Source of the DNA: Candidula unifasciata | Taxonomy: Eukaryota; Mollusca; Gastropoda; Stylommatophora; Geomitridae | Assembly: GCA_905116865.2 (NCBI GenBank) | Contig: CAJHNH020002446.1 | Location: forward strand, 1,451,060-1,515,059 | Length of the DNA stretch: 64,000 nucleotides | Reading direction: 5' to 3' | Shown: in pieces, positions 21,471 through 34,374 of the stretch | Layout of the letters: every line of letters begins with the position of its first letter | How positions within the stretch are numbered: position 1 is the stretch's first letter | The notes under the pieces: generated by a model | Database searches by the model: none | What the model was told of the DNA's origin: nothing | Seen by the model: only the letters and a program-made list of their open reading frames with translations | Position numbers and translations under genes: made by a program

Positions 21471-22309
21471 ACCTACATTCAACTCATCTCATACATGACT
21501 TTCATACCTTCCTCAGAATTTCAAACTTGACCCCATACCCAGCAGAACAAAAGCCAAAAAAGTTGAGGACACTGCAAATGGAGACAATGATGTCTCCCAC
21601 GAGGCAAATTTGATTATATCCTGAAGTTAGGCTAAAATGTATACATACTGTTTAAAAAACTGTTTTGATATTAGACTGAAAGGCATTTTGAAGTTAGATT
21701 AATTATGAAAATATAATTAGATTTGACATTAGATTTAAAGAGTTATCACAATACATTGAAAAAAGATGAAAGCTAGTAGTAGATTTAAATTCATTAAATT
21801 AGATCAACAAAGAGCAGCTTGTAAGACATGTGAAATAAATTATCTTAGGGAAAGGAAAGGCAGCCTGGAATCTAAAGTAGGGCATATGGTTTGCAGGGTA
21901 TAGCAGAGCTTTAACTTGATCTGTATCTGGTCTCGGAGGGAGTTTCATCGGTAGACAGAGCCTTAATGTGGTGGCAGATCCTGCTGCTTGTTTTGATTTA
22001 AATGGGTTGATGTTACCTTGATGTGACCACACAAGAGATAAAGCGACACCATCAGGAGCAACCTAACAGAAATGAACACCAACTTGTACAATGCATTTGA
22101 AAAAGCGCATGAATGATCCTTACATATCCCCTTAACACCTCGCTGAGGTAAATGGTGGAAGAGAAGAAGAAGAAGAAGCTGTTACTTTCCTTTGGAATAA
22201 ACACCCAGAGGGATCACGTGTCTCTGCAGAACTGCCCAGGGGAGTAATCTTGGCTTGCTGAGCGAGGGATTTTCCTGTATGGGCGACATGTGATCTCTAC
22301 AATGCATTT
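21471..22309. other. Intergenic, unrecognised
   Basis: AT-rich. A short GAAGAAGAAGAAGAAG run at about 22159 may be the tail of an old retroelement. Confidence 0.35.
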
Positions 22310-22740
22310 GTTATTCTAGTGTCAAACCAGTACTGCTGTATGGAGTGGAAACATGGAGAACAACTAAAACTGTTACTGATAAACTACAAATATTCATTAA
22401 CTGGTATCTGTGCATGTTAGAAGGAATTAGTTGGTATGATAGAATCACTAATGTGTAGCTTTGAAAAAGAAGTAAACAAGTTACAGTGGGCCAGGAGGTA
22501 AAGAAAAGATGCTGTTGTTGAGAAAACCTGAAAACAATATAACTAGAATCTCTTTTGCACTGAAACCCACAGGGGCATAGAACTAAAGGCAGACCAAAAA
22601 ACGCATGGAGAAGGGAGCTAGAGAATGAAGTTAAAAAGATGGGGAGGACCTGGGGTTGAGCTGCATGCAATAGCGAAGGATAAAAAGACTTGGTGTGAGT
22701 TGGTTGAGAGTCTGTGCTCCATTGAGGCAGAAGAAGAATT
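22310..22740 (+). mobile_element. LINE 3'-end copy (family of 3607-5210)
   Basis: Translation gives VKPVLLYGVETWRTTKTVTD, then KLQIFINWYLCMLEGISWYD and a basic tail ending CSIEAEEEF. A GCAGAAGAAGAA tail follows. Stops and frameshifts are present. Confidence 0.75.
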
Positions 22741-23194
22741 TGACTTCAATTGTGACTGTCTCAAGTAATGTAGTGACAGTTTATAAACATTTATACAATG
22801 ACAGTTTCATATACAGATAATTATATCTATTTTCAGGTAATTATGTTTTGTATGTGTTTAAAACATTTTTTGATAACTTGTATGATGTAGAAGTGTGAAG
22901 AGAGTTATGTATTTGATTTGCATTGTTTTACGAGAAACTAACATTCTGCACACAGACAACCCCGATCAGTATAATGGATGTGAACAAAAAAATCATGACC
23001 AAAGTCCAAAAATTGACAAATAACCAATATTTTCTATCAGAGTTCATAGGTGGCAAACCTAAAAACAAGACTGTGTCATTTGCATGTTTTTAGTTTACAT
23101 AAATTGTTGCCAAAATGTTTTCTTTACTGAAGGTTGGCTTTTTCTTTCTTTCAAATAATCATATTTCCTAATAAGTTATTTGTGAGCTCTCTTT
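22741..23194. other. Intergenic, nothing recognised
   Basis: AT-rich sequence without exon signals or clear repeats. Confidence 0.35.
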
Positions 23195-24310
23195 AACCTT
23201 TTTATCCCAGAAACCCTCTAGGGGAAAAATTGCACAGAAACTGGGAATTCCCAGATAAAAATCCTCATAAAATGAACGATCTTACATGGGTGACCAAAAC
23301 ATTGTGTCTTTAAATTTATTTAAATCATTTTTAAAAAATCTTTCCCCTGAAAATAAGAAGATGGGTAATCAATATTATGAACGGATTGAAGAATTTAATT
23401 GATGACATTTTTGGGGGCCTTGGAAAATGAATCTGGTGACTCATACAGTGATCTTGTGATCGTGTAACCTAACACTTCAACATCAGAATGGCTTTAAAAC
23501 ACCAGGGTTGGTCTGGGTTCAATAATAAGCAGTAGCGTGATTATATTTGCTACCAGTTGCATTCTGGGTGTGTCCCAGCCCTGTACAAATGAATATGAGA
23601 CAACTTCCCCAACTTTCTAGGAAATGTCTGGTAAGGAATGGCAACAAAACAGGAACCTGACCGCCCTACCCCATATTAAATTAAGGGTGCCATCTCCACA
23701 AGGAAGGTTGACTACACTGTACCCACTGCTGTCTTTGGGAATATTACATGCTGAGGCCACAGTCTCTTCCATAGTGTGATTCTTGTACTACTGTCTGAAT
23801 TAGTTTTTCACTGTTTACGGCAGCAAATCAATCTGTAGAAATTCAAGAATCATAAAATTGTTAAATTTTTTTCACCCCGAGAGCTCTGTACAAAAAAAAT
23901 AGGTCATGACCCCATTAGGATTCCGGAAAATAAAACTGTAAAAACAATGTTTACACAAGTCACTAAGAAATTCATTACAAATTTATTTACCGACATTCCA
24001 CAATTATTTTTTGAAATATCTAAAGAGATATGTGAAAAGGGTAATTAGTAAACATGAACAGGGTGAAGTATTACACTCAATACATCCCCTGGGACCTCAA
24101 AAACACACACATAACAGGTGCCTCATGACCCTGTGACCTTTACCACTGAGGTTTATGAGAAAATATGACGTCATATTGGCTTTAAAAAAAGCCTCTTTAG
24201 CAAAAGGAAATCCTCTCTGAATGCTATTATTATTGAATTTCTTCATATCCTGACCTGAACGTTTGAGCAGGCACAACAAACTCAGCCAGTTGCAGTAATT
24301 ACACATCTCA
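23195..24310. repeat. Two copies of a ~450-bp repeat (family D)
   Basis: A partial copy at about 23195-23480 starts TTTAACCTTTTTATCCCAG. A fuller copy at about 23875-24310 shares AATTTATTTACC, GTAATTAGTAAACATGAACA, GTGAAG, TCATATCCTGACCT and GAGCAGGCACA-like blocks with 34375-34830 and 49935-50350. The TTAA start and C-rich TIR-like end hint at piggyBac-type MITEs; no transposase is present. Confidence 0.5.
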
Positions 24311-25311
24311 TAATCAGGTCACAATGAGCAAGTCGGAAAAGTTACATTTATGGGGAACTGGATCCAGCCGGCATTGTCAGGTTTCGTCTTCTCAGGGCAA
24401 AAAGGTTAAGGTTAAAAGCACTTATTCACCTCTGAACCTTGGAGCAACACTCGCCCTAAAAGTTAAAAACGCCTTGAAATTCACACAGCTGGGCTACCTG
24501 TATCATAATAAATGATATCTATTTCTCGGGTTTTGAAAGATAATCATTATTTATTTTTTTAAATTGTGTCTTTAATTTCCGTGCCAGTTTTAATTTTAAA
24601 CAACTTAAATAATGTTGTGTTTTGTATTTTATATCTGTTTTTAAAGGGTTTTTTACAAGCATTTGTGAAAGCTGGTAACTGTATTTGTAAACACTATAAT
24701 TTTTGTCAGTGTGTCGCAACCAATTTTTTTTTTTTTTTTTTGGGAAGTTGTGTCTTTTCTTTTATTCTGTAAATTTTTGACTTCTCCTGTTGCCTATTTC
24801 CAAATTATGTGTGCTTTTCTCTTCCCAATGTTTTTAATCTATATTTTTTCTGCCTTTTCTTTTTAAAATTTATCTTCATGTATTTCCAGGTTAAAAAACT
24901 ATGTTTTCCTATTGTAAGTTAAAAATGTGGACACAAACAATACACTGGACAGTTGCCTGGCATATTTTGTTAGGTAGACAACTTCTACAGCCTAGTATGA
25001 TTGGGCCAAGAGGTTTATAAGAACACTTATTGAATCAAATTTAAAATTGGATCATCCGGGATACTAGAAAGATTGTGCCTACTGCCAACTTGACTAAAGA
25101 TAGCACAAAGCAATCTTCAGACTCCATATAGGACATAAAAGGATAAAATACCACTGGTTCAATAAGCTACAGATAAGAGATACTAATGATTGATAAGAGA
25201 TACTAATGATTATGACTGAAACTGTGAAGATGGCAGGAAAACATTTGCTGCAAGGGTTTTCAATATATGCATACTGAAAATTATTATGACCAGCACCTGT
25301 TCGTTTTGACA
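24311..25311. other. Intergenic, nothing recognised
   Basis: T-rich, including a 19-base T run near 24724-24742. Short reading frames here lack any coding signature. Confidence 0.35.
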
Positions 25312-25320
25312 GACAGACTC

Positions 25321-25595
25321 TTTCCTTGTTGGTTCCGGGACCCCATTGTGGGAAGACAAGAATAGACCCACTGCCTACTCAACAAGTATGTCATTGGCAT
25401 CAACTAATTAGGAGAGTCATTCGAAGTCAGAGAACATCTGCCTGAGAGGCAAAGAACCAAGAGTCTACATACAATTAAAATTAAGCCAGATGGTGTGAAA
25501 TGCAACAGTCAGGTTCAGGAACAAGACTAAAGTCCAGAGGGGGAAACACCCAGAACTTTCCGCCGGAGTTTACAGCTGGTGAATATGAAGAAGAC
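25321..25595 (+). mobile_element. SINE-like (GAA)-tailed element, family A
   Basis: Flanked by perfect 9-bp repeats GACAGACTC (25312-25320 and 25596-25604). It begins TTTCCTTGTTGGTTCCGGGA and ends GTGAATATGAAGAAGAC. Confidence 0.8.
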
Positions 25596-25837
25596 GACAG
25601 ACTCATGTTCTGCTTTCTGTAAATATGTTTAAGTTTATGCCTGAAACATGTGAAGAAGATGAAAACAGGATTTGGTACTTCCGCAGGGCTACACATTTTG
25701 TACTGAAATGTTGAAGACAGTTCTGAAAGGTGTATATAGAAATTCATTTTTAATGAGACAATCACAAAATGTGGGCAATCATTTGGGGAGACAGTTTACA
25801 GATGTCTCAACATTGCGTTTATACAGCTACTTCCAAA

Positions 25838-26063
25838 GACAGGACCCCAGAAAATCTGGCCATAAATTGACTTAAGTGTTTGGTTCTTTCCAAAGATATA
25901 ACTCCTTGGAAACTGATTTTGACTGACTTTATATCTAGCTTTCTTCACAGACAGGACCCCAGAAAATCTGGCCATAAATTGACTTAAGTGTTTGGTTCTT
26001 TCCAAAGATATAACTCCTTGGAAACTGATTTTGACTGACTTTATATCTAGCTTTCTTCACAGA
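25838..26063 (+). repeat. 112-bp tandem duplication (2 copies)
   Basis: GACAGGACCCCAGAAAATCT starts at 25838 and again at 25950, followed by near-identical sequence through GACTTTATATCTAGCTTTC. Confidence 0.9.
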
Positions 26064-26454
26064 CGGGACTAAGGGAAGTGACCAGGAACTGACAAAAATG
26101 TTCAGCTGGTGAACAAAGAAGAAGAAAGATATGACTAAGGGAACTGACCATAAACTGATGTAGACATAACTCCAGAAAAATTTTGCTTTGACCTAGATGT
26201 TTGGTTTTTTCCCTAAAACATGACCATTAAAATTATCATTGACTGACCTAAATATCTTGTTCTTTGCAAGGACTTTACTTTAGACAAATTGACCTTGGAC
26301 TGATATTGATTATTTTGTGTGTGTTTATTTTAGATAAATTACTCCAGGCAGTACACTGATGAATATCTTCAAAGGCATTAATTGGCACTCGTACTAGTAA
26401 CCAGGATACTGGGCTACAAGCTGGTATCAGTGAGATGACAAAAGAAGAAGTAGA

Positions 26455-26755
26455 AGCTGGAGAATACACTAGATAGAACAAATGCAAGCTATAGGTATGT
26501 CAGAGAATACACTAGATAGAACAACTGCAAGCTATAGGTATGTCAGAGAATACACTAGATAGAAACAACTGCAAGCTATAGGTATGTCAGAGAATACACT
26601 AGATAGAACAACTGCAAGCTATAGGTATGTCAGAGAATACACTAGATAGAACAACTGCAAGCTATAGGTATGTCAGAGAATACACTAGATAGAACAACTG
26701 CAAGCTATAGGTATGTCAGAGAATACACTAGATAGAACAACTGCAAGCGGTAGAA
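26455..26755 (+). repeat. 43-bp minisatellite, about 7 copies
   Basis: The unit is GCAAGCTATAGGTATGTCAG plus AGAATACACTAGATAGAACAACT; copies are nearly identical, suggesting recent expansion. Confidence 0.92.
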
Positions 26756-27307
26756 ATGTCAGAACTCAGAACTCTGACTTCTTCATCTTCGTCGTCTTCT
26801 TTTTTTTTTTCCCACTTCTTCTTCAGCATTTTGAGAACTTTTGGTCGATAAATCCTAGATCTGACCAATTTGCATTCCGGTGGAAACCATGCTATATGGA
26901 TTATCAGAGGACATGCATCACACCACAGCCTTCATAGAGGCCTGCGGCTGTCTCATCTAAAAACCACCTGCAAGCAGAATGATAAGACAAAGATTGCTAC
27001 AGATATTGCCCACCTCTCTTCATCTCTGCGACTGGCTTTCCTTTTTCCAGTTTGAGGCTCAGATGTCTGCAGGTCTGTCTGTCTAAATTATCTCTGCAAC
27101 ATCTTGGTCTGCCTTGTGGTCTACTTTTGTTTTACCTTCAGAATTCTGGCTTGCCACTTTGAAATCACACTAGTGTCTCAGGGAAAGAAAAGTGTACTTT
27201 GTGTTTTTGTGAGTGCCATTAAAAGCCTCTCACGTTATTAATCATATGCTGTTACAAGGGTCTGAAGGATTTCATAGCAGAATGTTAGCAATGAGTGACA
27301 TTATAAG
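26756..27307. other. Intergenic, nothing recognised
   Basis: Mixed-composition DNA with a short CT-rich run at 26779-26825; no supported feature. Confidence 0.35.
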
Positions 27308-28330
27308 ATGGATCATTCTGGAGACATGGCTCTAGAATTATCAGGTCAACCTCCTCTAAATGATGTATGGATCATTTTGAAGTCATGGATCTAGGATGAC
27401 TTGGTCAACATCTGATGTATGGATCATTTTGAAGTCATGGATCTCGAATGACTTGGTCAACATCTGATGTATGGCTCATTCTGAAGTCATGGATCTAGGA
27501 TGACTTGGTCAACATCTGATGTATGGATAATTTTGAAGTCATGGATCTCGGATGACTTGGTCAACATCTGATGTATGGCTCATTCTGAAGTCATGGATCT
27601 AGGATGACTTGGTCAACATCTGATGTATGGATCATTCTGAAGTCATTGATCTAGGATGACTTGGTCAACATCTGATGTATGGCTCTTTCTGAAGTCATGG
27701 ATCTAGAATGACTTGGTCAACATCTGATGTATGGCTCATTCTGAAGTCATGGATCTAGGATGACTTCGTCAACCTCTGATGCATGGATCATTCTGAAGTC
27801 ATTGATCTAGGATGACTTGGTCAACCTCTGATGTATGGATCATTCTGAAATCATGGATCTAGGATGACTTGGTCAACATCTGATGTATGGCTCATTCTGA
27901 AGTCATGGATCTAGGATGACTTGGTCAACATCTGATGTATGGCTCATTCTGAAGTCATTGATCTAGGATGACTTGGTCAACCTCTGATGTATGGATCATT
28001 CTGAAGTCATGGATCTAGGTTGACTTTGTCAACATCTGATGTATGGATCATTCTGAAGTCATGGATCTAGGATGACTTGGTCAACATCTGATGTATGGCT
28101 CATTCTGAAGTCCTGGATCTGGAATGACTTGGTCAACCTCTGATATATGGATCATTCTGAAGTCCTGGATCTGGAATGACTTGGTCAACCTCTGGCGTAT
28201 AGCTCATTCTGAAGTCATGGATGTGGGATGACCTGGTAAAGCTATGATGTATGGTTCCTTCCTGAAGTCCTGACCCTCGGATGACATGGTCAGCCTTTAA
28301 CATATGGCTCATTCTGAAGTCATGGATGCA
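27308..28330 (+). repeat. 52-bp minisatellite, about 19 copies
   Basis: The unit is CATGGATCTAGGATGACTTG, GTCAACATCTGATGTATGGA, TCATTCTGAAGT. Copies drift most at both edges of the array. Confidence 0.9.
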
Positions 28331-28619
28331 GAAAACTGGCCAGAATTGTACATACATAAATGTCATTTTTGCTAGTAAAATTGCTGATAATTGTAATTTT
28401 ATGTTGTGATTTATAATAATTTTCTTTGGTTTCAAAATGTACAAGAAACTAAAAAGAAAAAAAAATAATCTTTACAATAAATATTATAAGATCATGACAG
28501 TTGCAGTTTGCTTTGTAGGTTTTATGTTTGTATAGGTTGTGCAGTTAGTATTATTCACATTCATGTTTTTCTAAACAAGAAGAGCAGCAGGTGCTATGCA
28601 GGTAAAGTCCAACAGTTGA

Positions 28620-29330
28620 TTCATGAACATTTCACGCCTGGGTGATCTAATTATCTATACAGATTGTTCAGTGTTGAGAGGAAAGAGAAGTGCCTGGGGG
28701 TTCGTAGCGAAAGCCATTGGAAAATCTTTAGTGCAAGACAGCCTAGCATACAACACCAACACATTTAGCATGAGAATGCAGGTGGAGGCAGTAACTACAG
28801 CTCTCCGGTGGCTAGAGAACAAGATGCATACACATGTCATTATTGTAACAGACTCTGAAGGCATGCTGAGAAAGGTGAAGACAGAGATGCTTCGAGCAGA
28901 GTGGCAAGCTTCACTGGGAAGGTCACGGGTTGTGAGCATGCTTTGGATCTTTTCTCAAGGCTTTGCCGGCGTAGTGGGTAATGAACAGGCAGACAGATTG
29001 ACTGGATCTGCACCACTGGGCGATGAATGATACATGACAAGGCAGATGTGGTCACGACCCTTTGGGAACAAGAAACGGAATCGGTAGAGAAAGAAGATTA
29101 TGGCCTGGAGAGAATGAGACACCTGGGTGTAACCAGAGGGTCTGGTCGGCTCACTACACTCAGACGAAAGGCAAGACGGACATATAATCAGATTGTGACC
29201 GGTACCATCAGTATTGGAACTCTGTGCTGGCTGCTGAAGATGAGGGTGGAGCATGCATGGGAATGCCCAGAGTGTTGTGATGTCAATTCTTTACTCAATT
29301 CAACTCAACTCAACTCTGAACAAGAAAAAT
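28620..29330 (+). mobile_element. Non-LTR retrotransposon 3' half with RNase H domain
   Basis: Encodes GDLIIYTDCSVLRGKRSAWG (RNase H start, catalytic D in YTD), MQVEAVTTALRWLE (catalytic E), VIIVTDSEGMLRK (catalytic D) and GVVGNEQADRLTGSA (N-E-x-A-D). After a stop comes a C-terminal RRKARRTYNQI and a zinc-knuckle-like WECPECCDVNS. The 3' end is followed by AACTCAACTCAACTC. It is truncated at the 5' end. Confidence 0.75.
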
Positions 29331-29424
29331 GTCTTATTGGACATATGCTGTTGTTTTCTTTGACAACATGTTGCTGTTATGGATATGTTAAAACTCAGAA
29401 AAACATAAACGTAAAATTGCATGC

Positions 29425-30330
29425 GAGATGAGATGTATCAGTGATAACATGTGAGATGAGATGTTTCAGTGATAACATGTGAGATGAGATGTATCAGTGA
29501 TAACATGTGAGATGAGATGTATCAGTGACAACATGTGAGATGAGATGTATCAGTGACAACATGTGAGATGAGATGTATCAGTGATAACATGTGAGATGAG
29601 ATGTATCAGTTATAACATGTAAGATGAAATGTATTAGTGATAACGTGTGAGATGAGATGTATCAGTGATAACATGTAAGATGAGATGTATCAGTGACAAC
29701 ATGTGAAATGAGATGTATCAGTGACAACGTGTGAGATGAGATGTGATGTATCAGTGATAACATGTGAGATGAGATGTATCAGTGATAACGTGTGAGATGA
29801 GATGTATCAGTGATCACATGTGAAATGAGATGTATCAGTGATAACGTGTGAGATGAGATGTATCAGTGATAACGTGTGAGATGAGATGTATCAGTGATAA
29901 CATGTGAGATGAGATGTATCAGTGATAACATGTGAGATGAATCAGTGATAACATGTGAGATGAGATGTATCAGTGATAACATGTGAGATGAGATGTATCA
30001 GTGATAACATGTGAGATGAGATGTATCAGTGATAACATGTGAGATGAGATGTATCAGTGATAACATGTGAGATGAGATGTATCAGTGATAACATGTGAGA
30101 TGAGATGTATCAGTGATAACATGTGAGATGTATCAGTGATAACATGTGAGATGAGATGTATCAGTGATAACATGTGAGATATGTATCAGTGACAACATGT
30201 GAGATGAGATGTATCAGTGACAACATGTGAGATGAGATGTATCAGTGACAACATGTGAGATGAGATGTATCAGTGATAACATATGAGATGAGATGTATCA
30301 GTGATAACATGTGAGATGAGATGTATCAGC
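29425..30330 (+). repeat. 28-bp minisatellite, about 32 copies
   Basis: The unit is GTGATAACATGTGAGATGAG plus ATGTATCA. Variants swap GATAAC/GACAAC and ACATG/ACGTG; a few units lost internal GATGA repeats. Confidence 0.93.
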
Positions 30331-30630
30331 TGAAACAAGAAGAAGAGACAGAGTCACCAATGAAGAACAAAGAGTAATGTTAGGCACAGTACCGGTAAAA
30401 TGATTTCATAGAACATCAAAGAATCAAATGGTTTGGTCATCTGGCCAGAATGGAACAAAATCAGCCAGCAGTTAGAGCGTAGTGCATGAGAACGGCAGGC
30501 TATAAGTCAAGAGGCCGACCAAGAAAGAGATGGGAGGAGGGAGTAAAAGAGACTATAGAAATTCAGTATTACATAACACTAGCTACGCAATTAGCAAAAG
30601 ACGACATTACATCTGACTCCTCTCTGTAAC
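30331..30630 (+). mobile_element. LINE 3'-end fragment
   Basis: Frames show RIKWFGHLARMEQNQPAV, then GRPRKRWEEGVKETIE, the standard RT C-terminal tail; 5'-truncated with stops. Confidence 0.7.
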
Positions 30631-31029
30631 ACTTTATGAAATAACAAGATTTTTTTTTTTAAATGTACACTCAAATAGCTTTGTGTGGATGTTTGTTGGC
30701 CAATGTTCAGTCTCTAACGTTTTTTTTTTACAAAAGCTACAACCTGGCATGTGCCACTTTTTTTTGGGGTGTAAGACAGGAAGCGTCTTGAGCCTAAAGA
30801 TTTAGGGCCACATGACTAATGCAGTCGCCATGAACAAGTTGAGGTGTTTTGTTTTCCGTATAGGAAAAAGTCAGGAGAGCCCAGTGTTTTAACTGCTTAA
30901 CCAGCTGTTCCTTGATGTCCAGACTTCATTTCAAGTGCAGTATTGAAGAATGTGTTGGACTGTCTGTTGTACCAGCCCACACGTACACAAGGCTGATTAG
31001 ACCAGCCTGTGTGACTACTGGGTGTAGAT

Positions 31030-31535
31030 GTTCTGTGTAAGTGACCGTCCTGTGAAAGTGACTGTTCCATTCAAGTGACTGCCCTGTGTGACCGACTGCC
31101 CTGTGTGAATGTTCTGTGTAAGTGACTGTTCTGTGTGAGTGACTGTTCTTTGTAAGTGATCACCCTGTGTGAATGTTTTGTGTAAGTGACTGCCCTGTGT
31201 GAGTGACTATTCGGTGTGATTGACCGCCCTGTGTGTGACTGACTGCCCTGTGTGGATGTTCTGTGTAAGTGACTGCCCTGTGTGAGTGAATGTTATGTTT
31301 TAGTGACTGGTCTGTGTGAGTGACTTTTATGTGTAAATGACTGTTCTGTTTGACTGTTCTGTTTAAGTGACTGCCCTGTGTGAGTGACTGTTCTGTGAAT
31401 GTTCTATGCAAGTTACTGCCTAAGTGATTGCCCTGTGGGAATGTTCTTTGCAAGTGATTGCCCTGTGAGAATGTTCTTTGCAAGTGATTGCCCTGTGAGA
31501 ATGTTCTTTGCAAGTGCCTGCCCTGTGGGAGTGAC
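31030..31535 (+). repeat. Irregular short-unit minisatellite
   Basis: Degenerate repeats of GTGTGAGTGACTGTTCTGT and TGTAAGTGACTGCCCTG, with a purer ~30-bp unit (TTCTTTGCAAGTGATTGCCC) at 31400-31525. Open reading frames on both strands here are artefacts. Confidence 0.85.
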
Positions 31536-31554
31536 TATTCTAACTGTTTTGGCC

Positions 31555-31740
31555 TGCTCCGATAAGGTTTTGCCTCCAATCAACCAACCAATCAGGTGTC
31601 ATCTCCACAATGAAGGTCAAGCACAATGGATCTCCAGCAAACACAACTCAGGGGAAAGGAAAGACAGGCATATGATGAAACTGGTGCCTTTGGTACTAGA
31701 ACTCTGTGCTGGCTACTGAAGATGGGGACAGTGCTTATAA
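31555..31740 (+). mobile_element. Retroelement 3' fragments
   Basis: CAACCAACCAATCAGGTGTC and CATCTCCACAATGAAGGTCA resemble sequence at 6460 and 23690. GAACTCTGTGCTGGCTACTG matches the RNase H LINE end at 29218. Confidence 0.5.
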
Positions 31741-32621
31741 TTTGCACATCTTTTCAAGCACCATGCCAAAAGTATTTTGTAGGGTGATATGGGTTAACTA
31801 TACGTCCTGCTAAAGCACAGCAAAAGTAGAATATAAAGAAAAAGGTAAACAATAAAAACAAAGACATGTTTTTTTAAACTTAGGTACAGCCCATGTATTT
31901 AAATATAGAATATCTAATACCTGTGGTACTTACTATGATACAATGCAAAATTAGTACATTTGTTGGACAAATTCACAAAACGATAGTCATATCTTAGATA
32001 CCATATGTTAGCATGCAAATTGGCGTATTTATACAGTTGTTACAAACTGGCCATATAGATTATATTACATGTATATTAAAGTCAGTGAGGGGGGAACTAC
32101 TTTTCTGACATCACACAAAGAAAAAAAATGCTAGTGTGATTACCGGATCTTAAGCAGGGAAAAAAACCATAAAAGCATCCAGACATTTCAGCTAAAAATA
32201 AAATATTAAATAAAAAAAAAAAAAACAGGCACAAGATCAATAAAGTGTGGAACATTCTACTTTGATAAGTTTTGAGAACTTACAGCCAGTTCAAACATGA
32301 CAAATCCTGATATCAAAATAGGAATATGTATACTCTGTTATTATCCTTAAACAGCGCAGATCGCATAAGGAGATCTCACTGAGAAACCAAGAAATGGGTC
32401 TTATCAAAAATAACTCTTTTCCAGATAAGAGTTCAAGCAAGAAAATTTGCTGGGGGAAAATAAACTGTTCTTCACAACAGAAAATGCCACATCCGAGATT
32501 TCCTAAAATTATGAAACACCCGATCTTCATGAAAACTTAAAGTGTTATTTCTGCTGTACAGTTTTATTCCCATTATAGTTTTCTTATTTGTTATTTCCTT
32601 CTGAGTCTCAATAAAAATAGG
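31741..32621. other. Intergenic, nothing recognised
   Basis: AT-rich with A-runs at 32210-32225. No exon or RNA gene could be supported. Confidence 0.35.
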
Positions 32622-32900
32622 GGTGCCGCCATTGTTAAGTAGCTAGACGCTTGTCTGCGGATCCAAAGGTTGTGGGTTGCTAGACATTTTTTCTTCTTTA
32701 AAAAATGACCCTGGCTGCCAGGTTAACCCAGCCTTGAGTGGGTACCGGTTAAAAGTTCTAGGAAGTAAAGGTGGCCAGTGTGATTCTGTTCATATAACCC
32801 ACCAAGTTCTGATTGGTCTATAAAATATGGGTCTAGCCCTATATGCCCAGTAGGTCTGAAGACATGGAAATGGTCCTCTACCTCACTATGGATACTGTGT
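32622..32900 (+). mobile_element. tRNA-derived SINE, family B copy
   Basis: It aligns with the SINE at 62754: degenerate tRNA-like head (AAGTAGCTAGACGCTTGTCT, AAAGGTTGTGGGTT), AATGACCCTGGCT, CCCAGCCTTGAGTGGGTACC, GGAAGTAAAGGTGGCC and GGGTCTAGCCCTATATGCCC. Confidence 0.75.
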
Positions 32901-33617
32901 GAGTTAGGATCTGCCTATCCAAGTATGCAAAGACTAATGTCGGCAGAGGAAACCATATTTGGTTCAACGGGCAAGACGGCGACACTAGCAAAGCGCTGTG
33001 GAGCGCATAGAGCATGACGAGGCACATAGAACGCCCTAGTCATTCACTGCACCTAGACATATCTCTAGTCGTCCTGACTCTGTCTTGCTACTGGACACAG
33101 ATATGACAGGCGAGAGAGTGAGGTCAACAACATGCGCAACTCTTTCTCACTTTAATCCAAGTCACTGCGCAAGTCACTCTTTCATCACCATCTCATTGTG
33201 AAGCAAACAGAACAGCAAAACTGATTAAGGAAAGGATTGTCAGAAAGGCGAGTGCAGGAGATCCCCTCCCTGGCAGAACACTCATTCTCTGTCCTCACTA
33301 TCCAAGAATTTTTTGGGCCTGCATCGGCCTCATCAGTCATCTTTGTACTCATAATTGATGAAAAAGAGTGGTCATAATCATCTTGATGGACAACACACAC
33401 ACACGCTATCGATAAAAATAACTAACAATGTTGCTGTTGGACTGACCATAGATACGTTTTCTCAGGCTGGTTTTAAACATACCACCTATGTCATAAGAGG
33501 CAAATAGGGAGTAATGGCATGAGGCTTGCTATCTCATCAAATATAAAACTTAAGTTGCACAAACCAACCAATTACAAACAAGGGTTGTAATGAGTCAGAT
33601 GAGGGTCCCCTCCAGTG
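32901..33617. other. Intergenic, possible old repeat at 32930-33170
   Basis: GGAAACCATATTTGGTTCAA followed by less AT-rich sequence looks transposon-derived, but no family could be assigned. Confidence 0.3.
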
Positions 33618-33740
33618 GAAGATGAAGCAGATGAAAGATGAAGCAGATGAAAGATGAAGCAGATGAAAGATGAAACAGATCAAAGATGAAGCAGATCAAA
33701 GATGAAGCAGATCAAAGATGAAGCAGATCAAAAGCAGAAA
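33618..33740 (+). repeat. 16-bp minisatellite, about 7 copies
   Basis: The unit is GATGAAGCAGATGAAA with variant GATGAAGCAGATCAAA. Confidence 0.9.
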
Positions 33741-34196
33741 AAGAGTAAAGATGTGGTTAAATGGCACCAGAGGCCTATGGCACAACACCACCAAACAAAT
33801 TGCATAACAACTGACACAATATGCATTATTCCTGTGGCCTAATACAGAAGTAGGTCACGGATAATTCTGTAATCACCTCTCTTCTTTTTTTGTCAATGTA
33901 TTCTTTGCGCTGCTAGGCGTCACAGCCTAATTTCATACGGTCTCTAGAGCAGTTTGTGTATGTGACAACATTTAAATCCACTGCCAGTTTGCTGGACCTG
34001 TCAGGGTCATCATTAAAGGAACACTGAATCACACAGATGAATCACATCAGAAACAAATCAAAAACCCATCCGGTGAAATAACACGGCATTGTTTACATTG
34101 ACATCTTGAATCCTTGAATCACTGAAGAAGAAAATGTGCAATATTACAGAAAATAAAAATTAAAAACATGGATCACATGGAAAAAAAACTATTAAC

Positions 34197-34374
34197 TTTC
34201 TAGAAGATCTGTGTGCCAAAGAACACTGCCCCATCAACAGCATCTTGTCTTGGCAACTAAAACACTTTAGGTATATTTAACCACGATGGTTTAGAAAGGA
34301 CAGCAATTCCAGGTAGGGCTCCTGAAGCAGGAGGCAAGATGTTGACCAGCAGAGATGGAAGCAGGGACATTAGA
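34197..34374 (+). mobile_element. Possible LINE 3'-end fragment
   Basis: CATCAACAGCATCTTG and AACTAAAACACTTTAGG resemble the LINE segment at 20330-20400; heavily decayed. Confidence 0.35.

Noticed and set aside
32291..32530. 79-aa reverse frame
   Set aside because: No recognisable domain, no splice context and AT-rich surroundings; chance frame.
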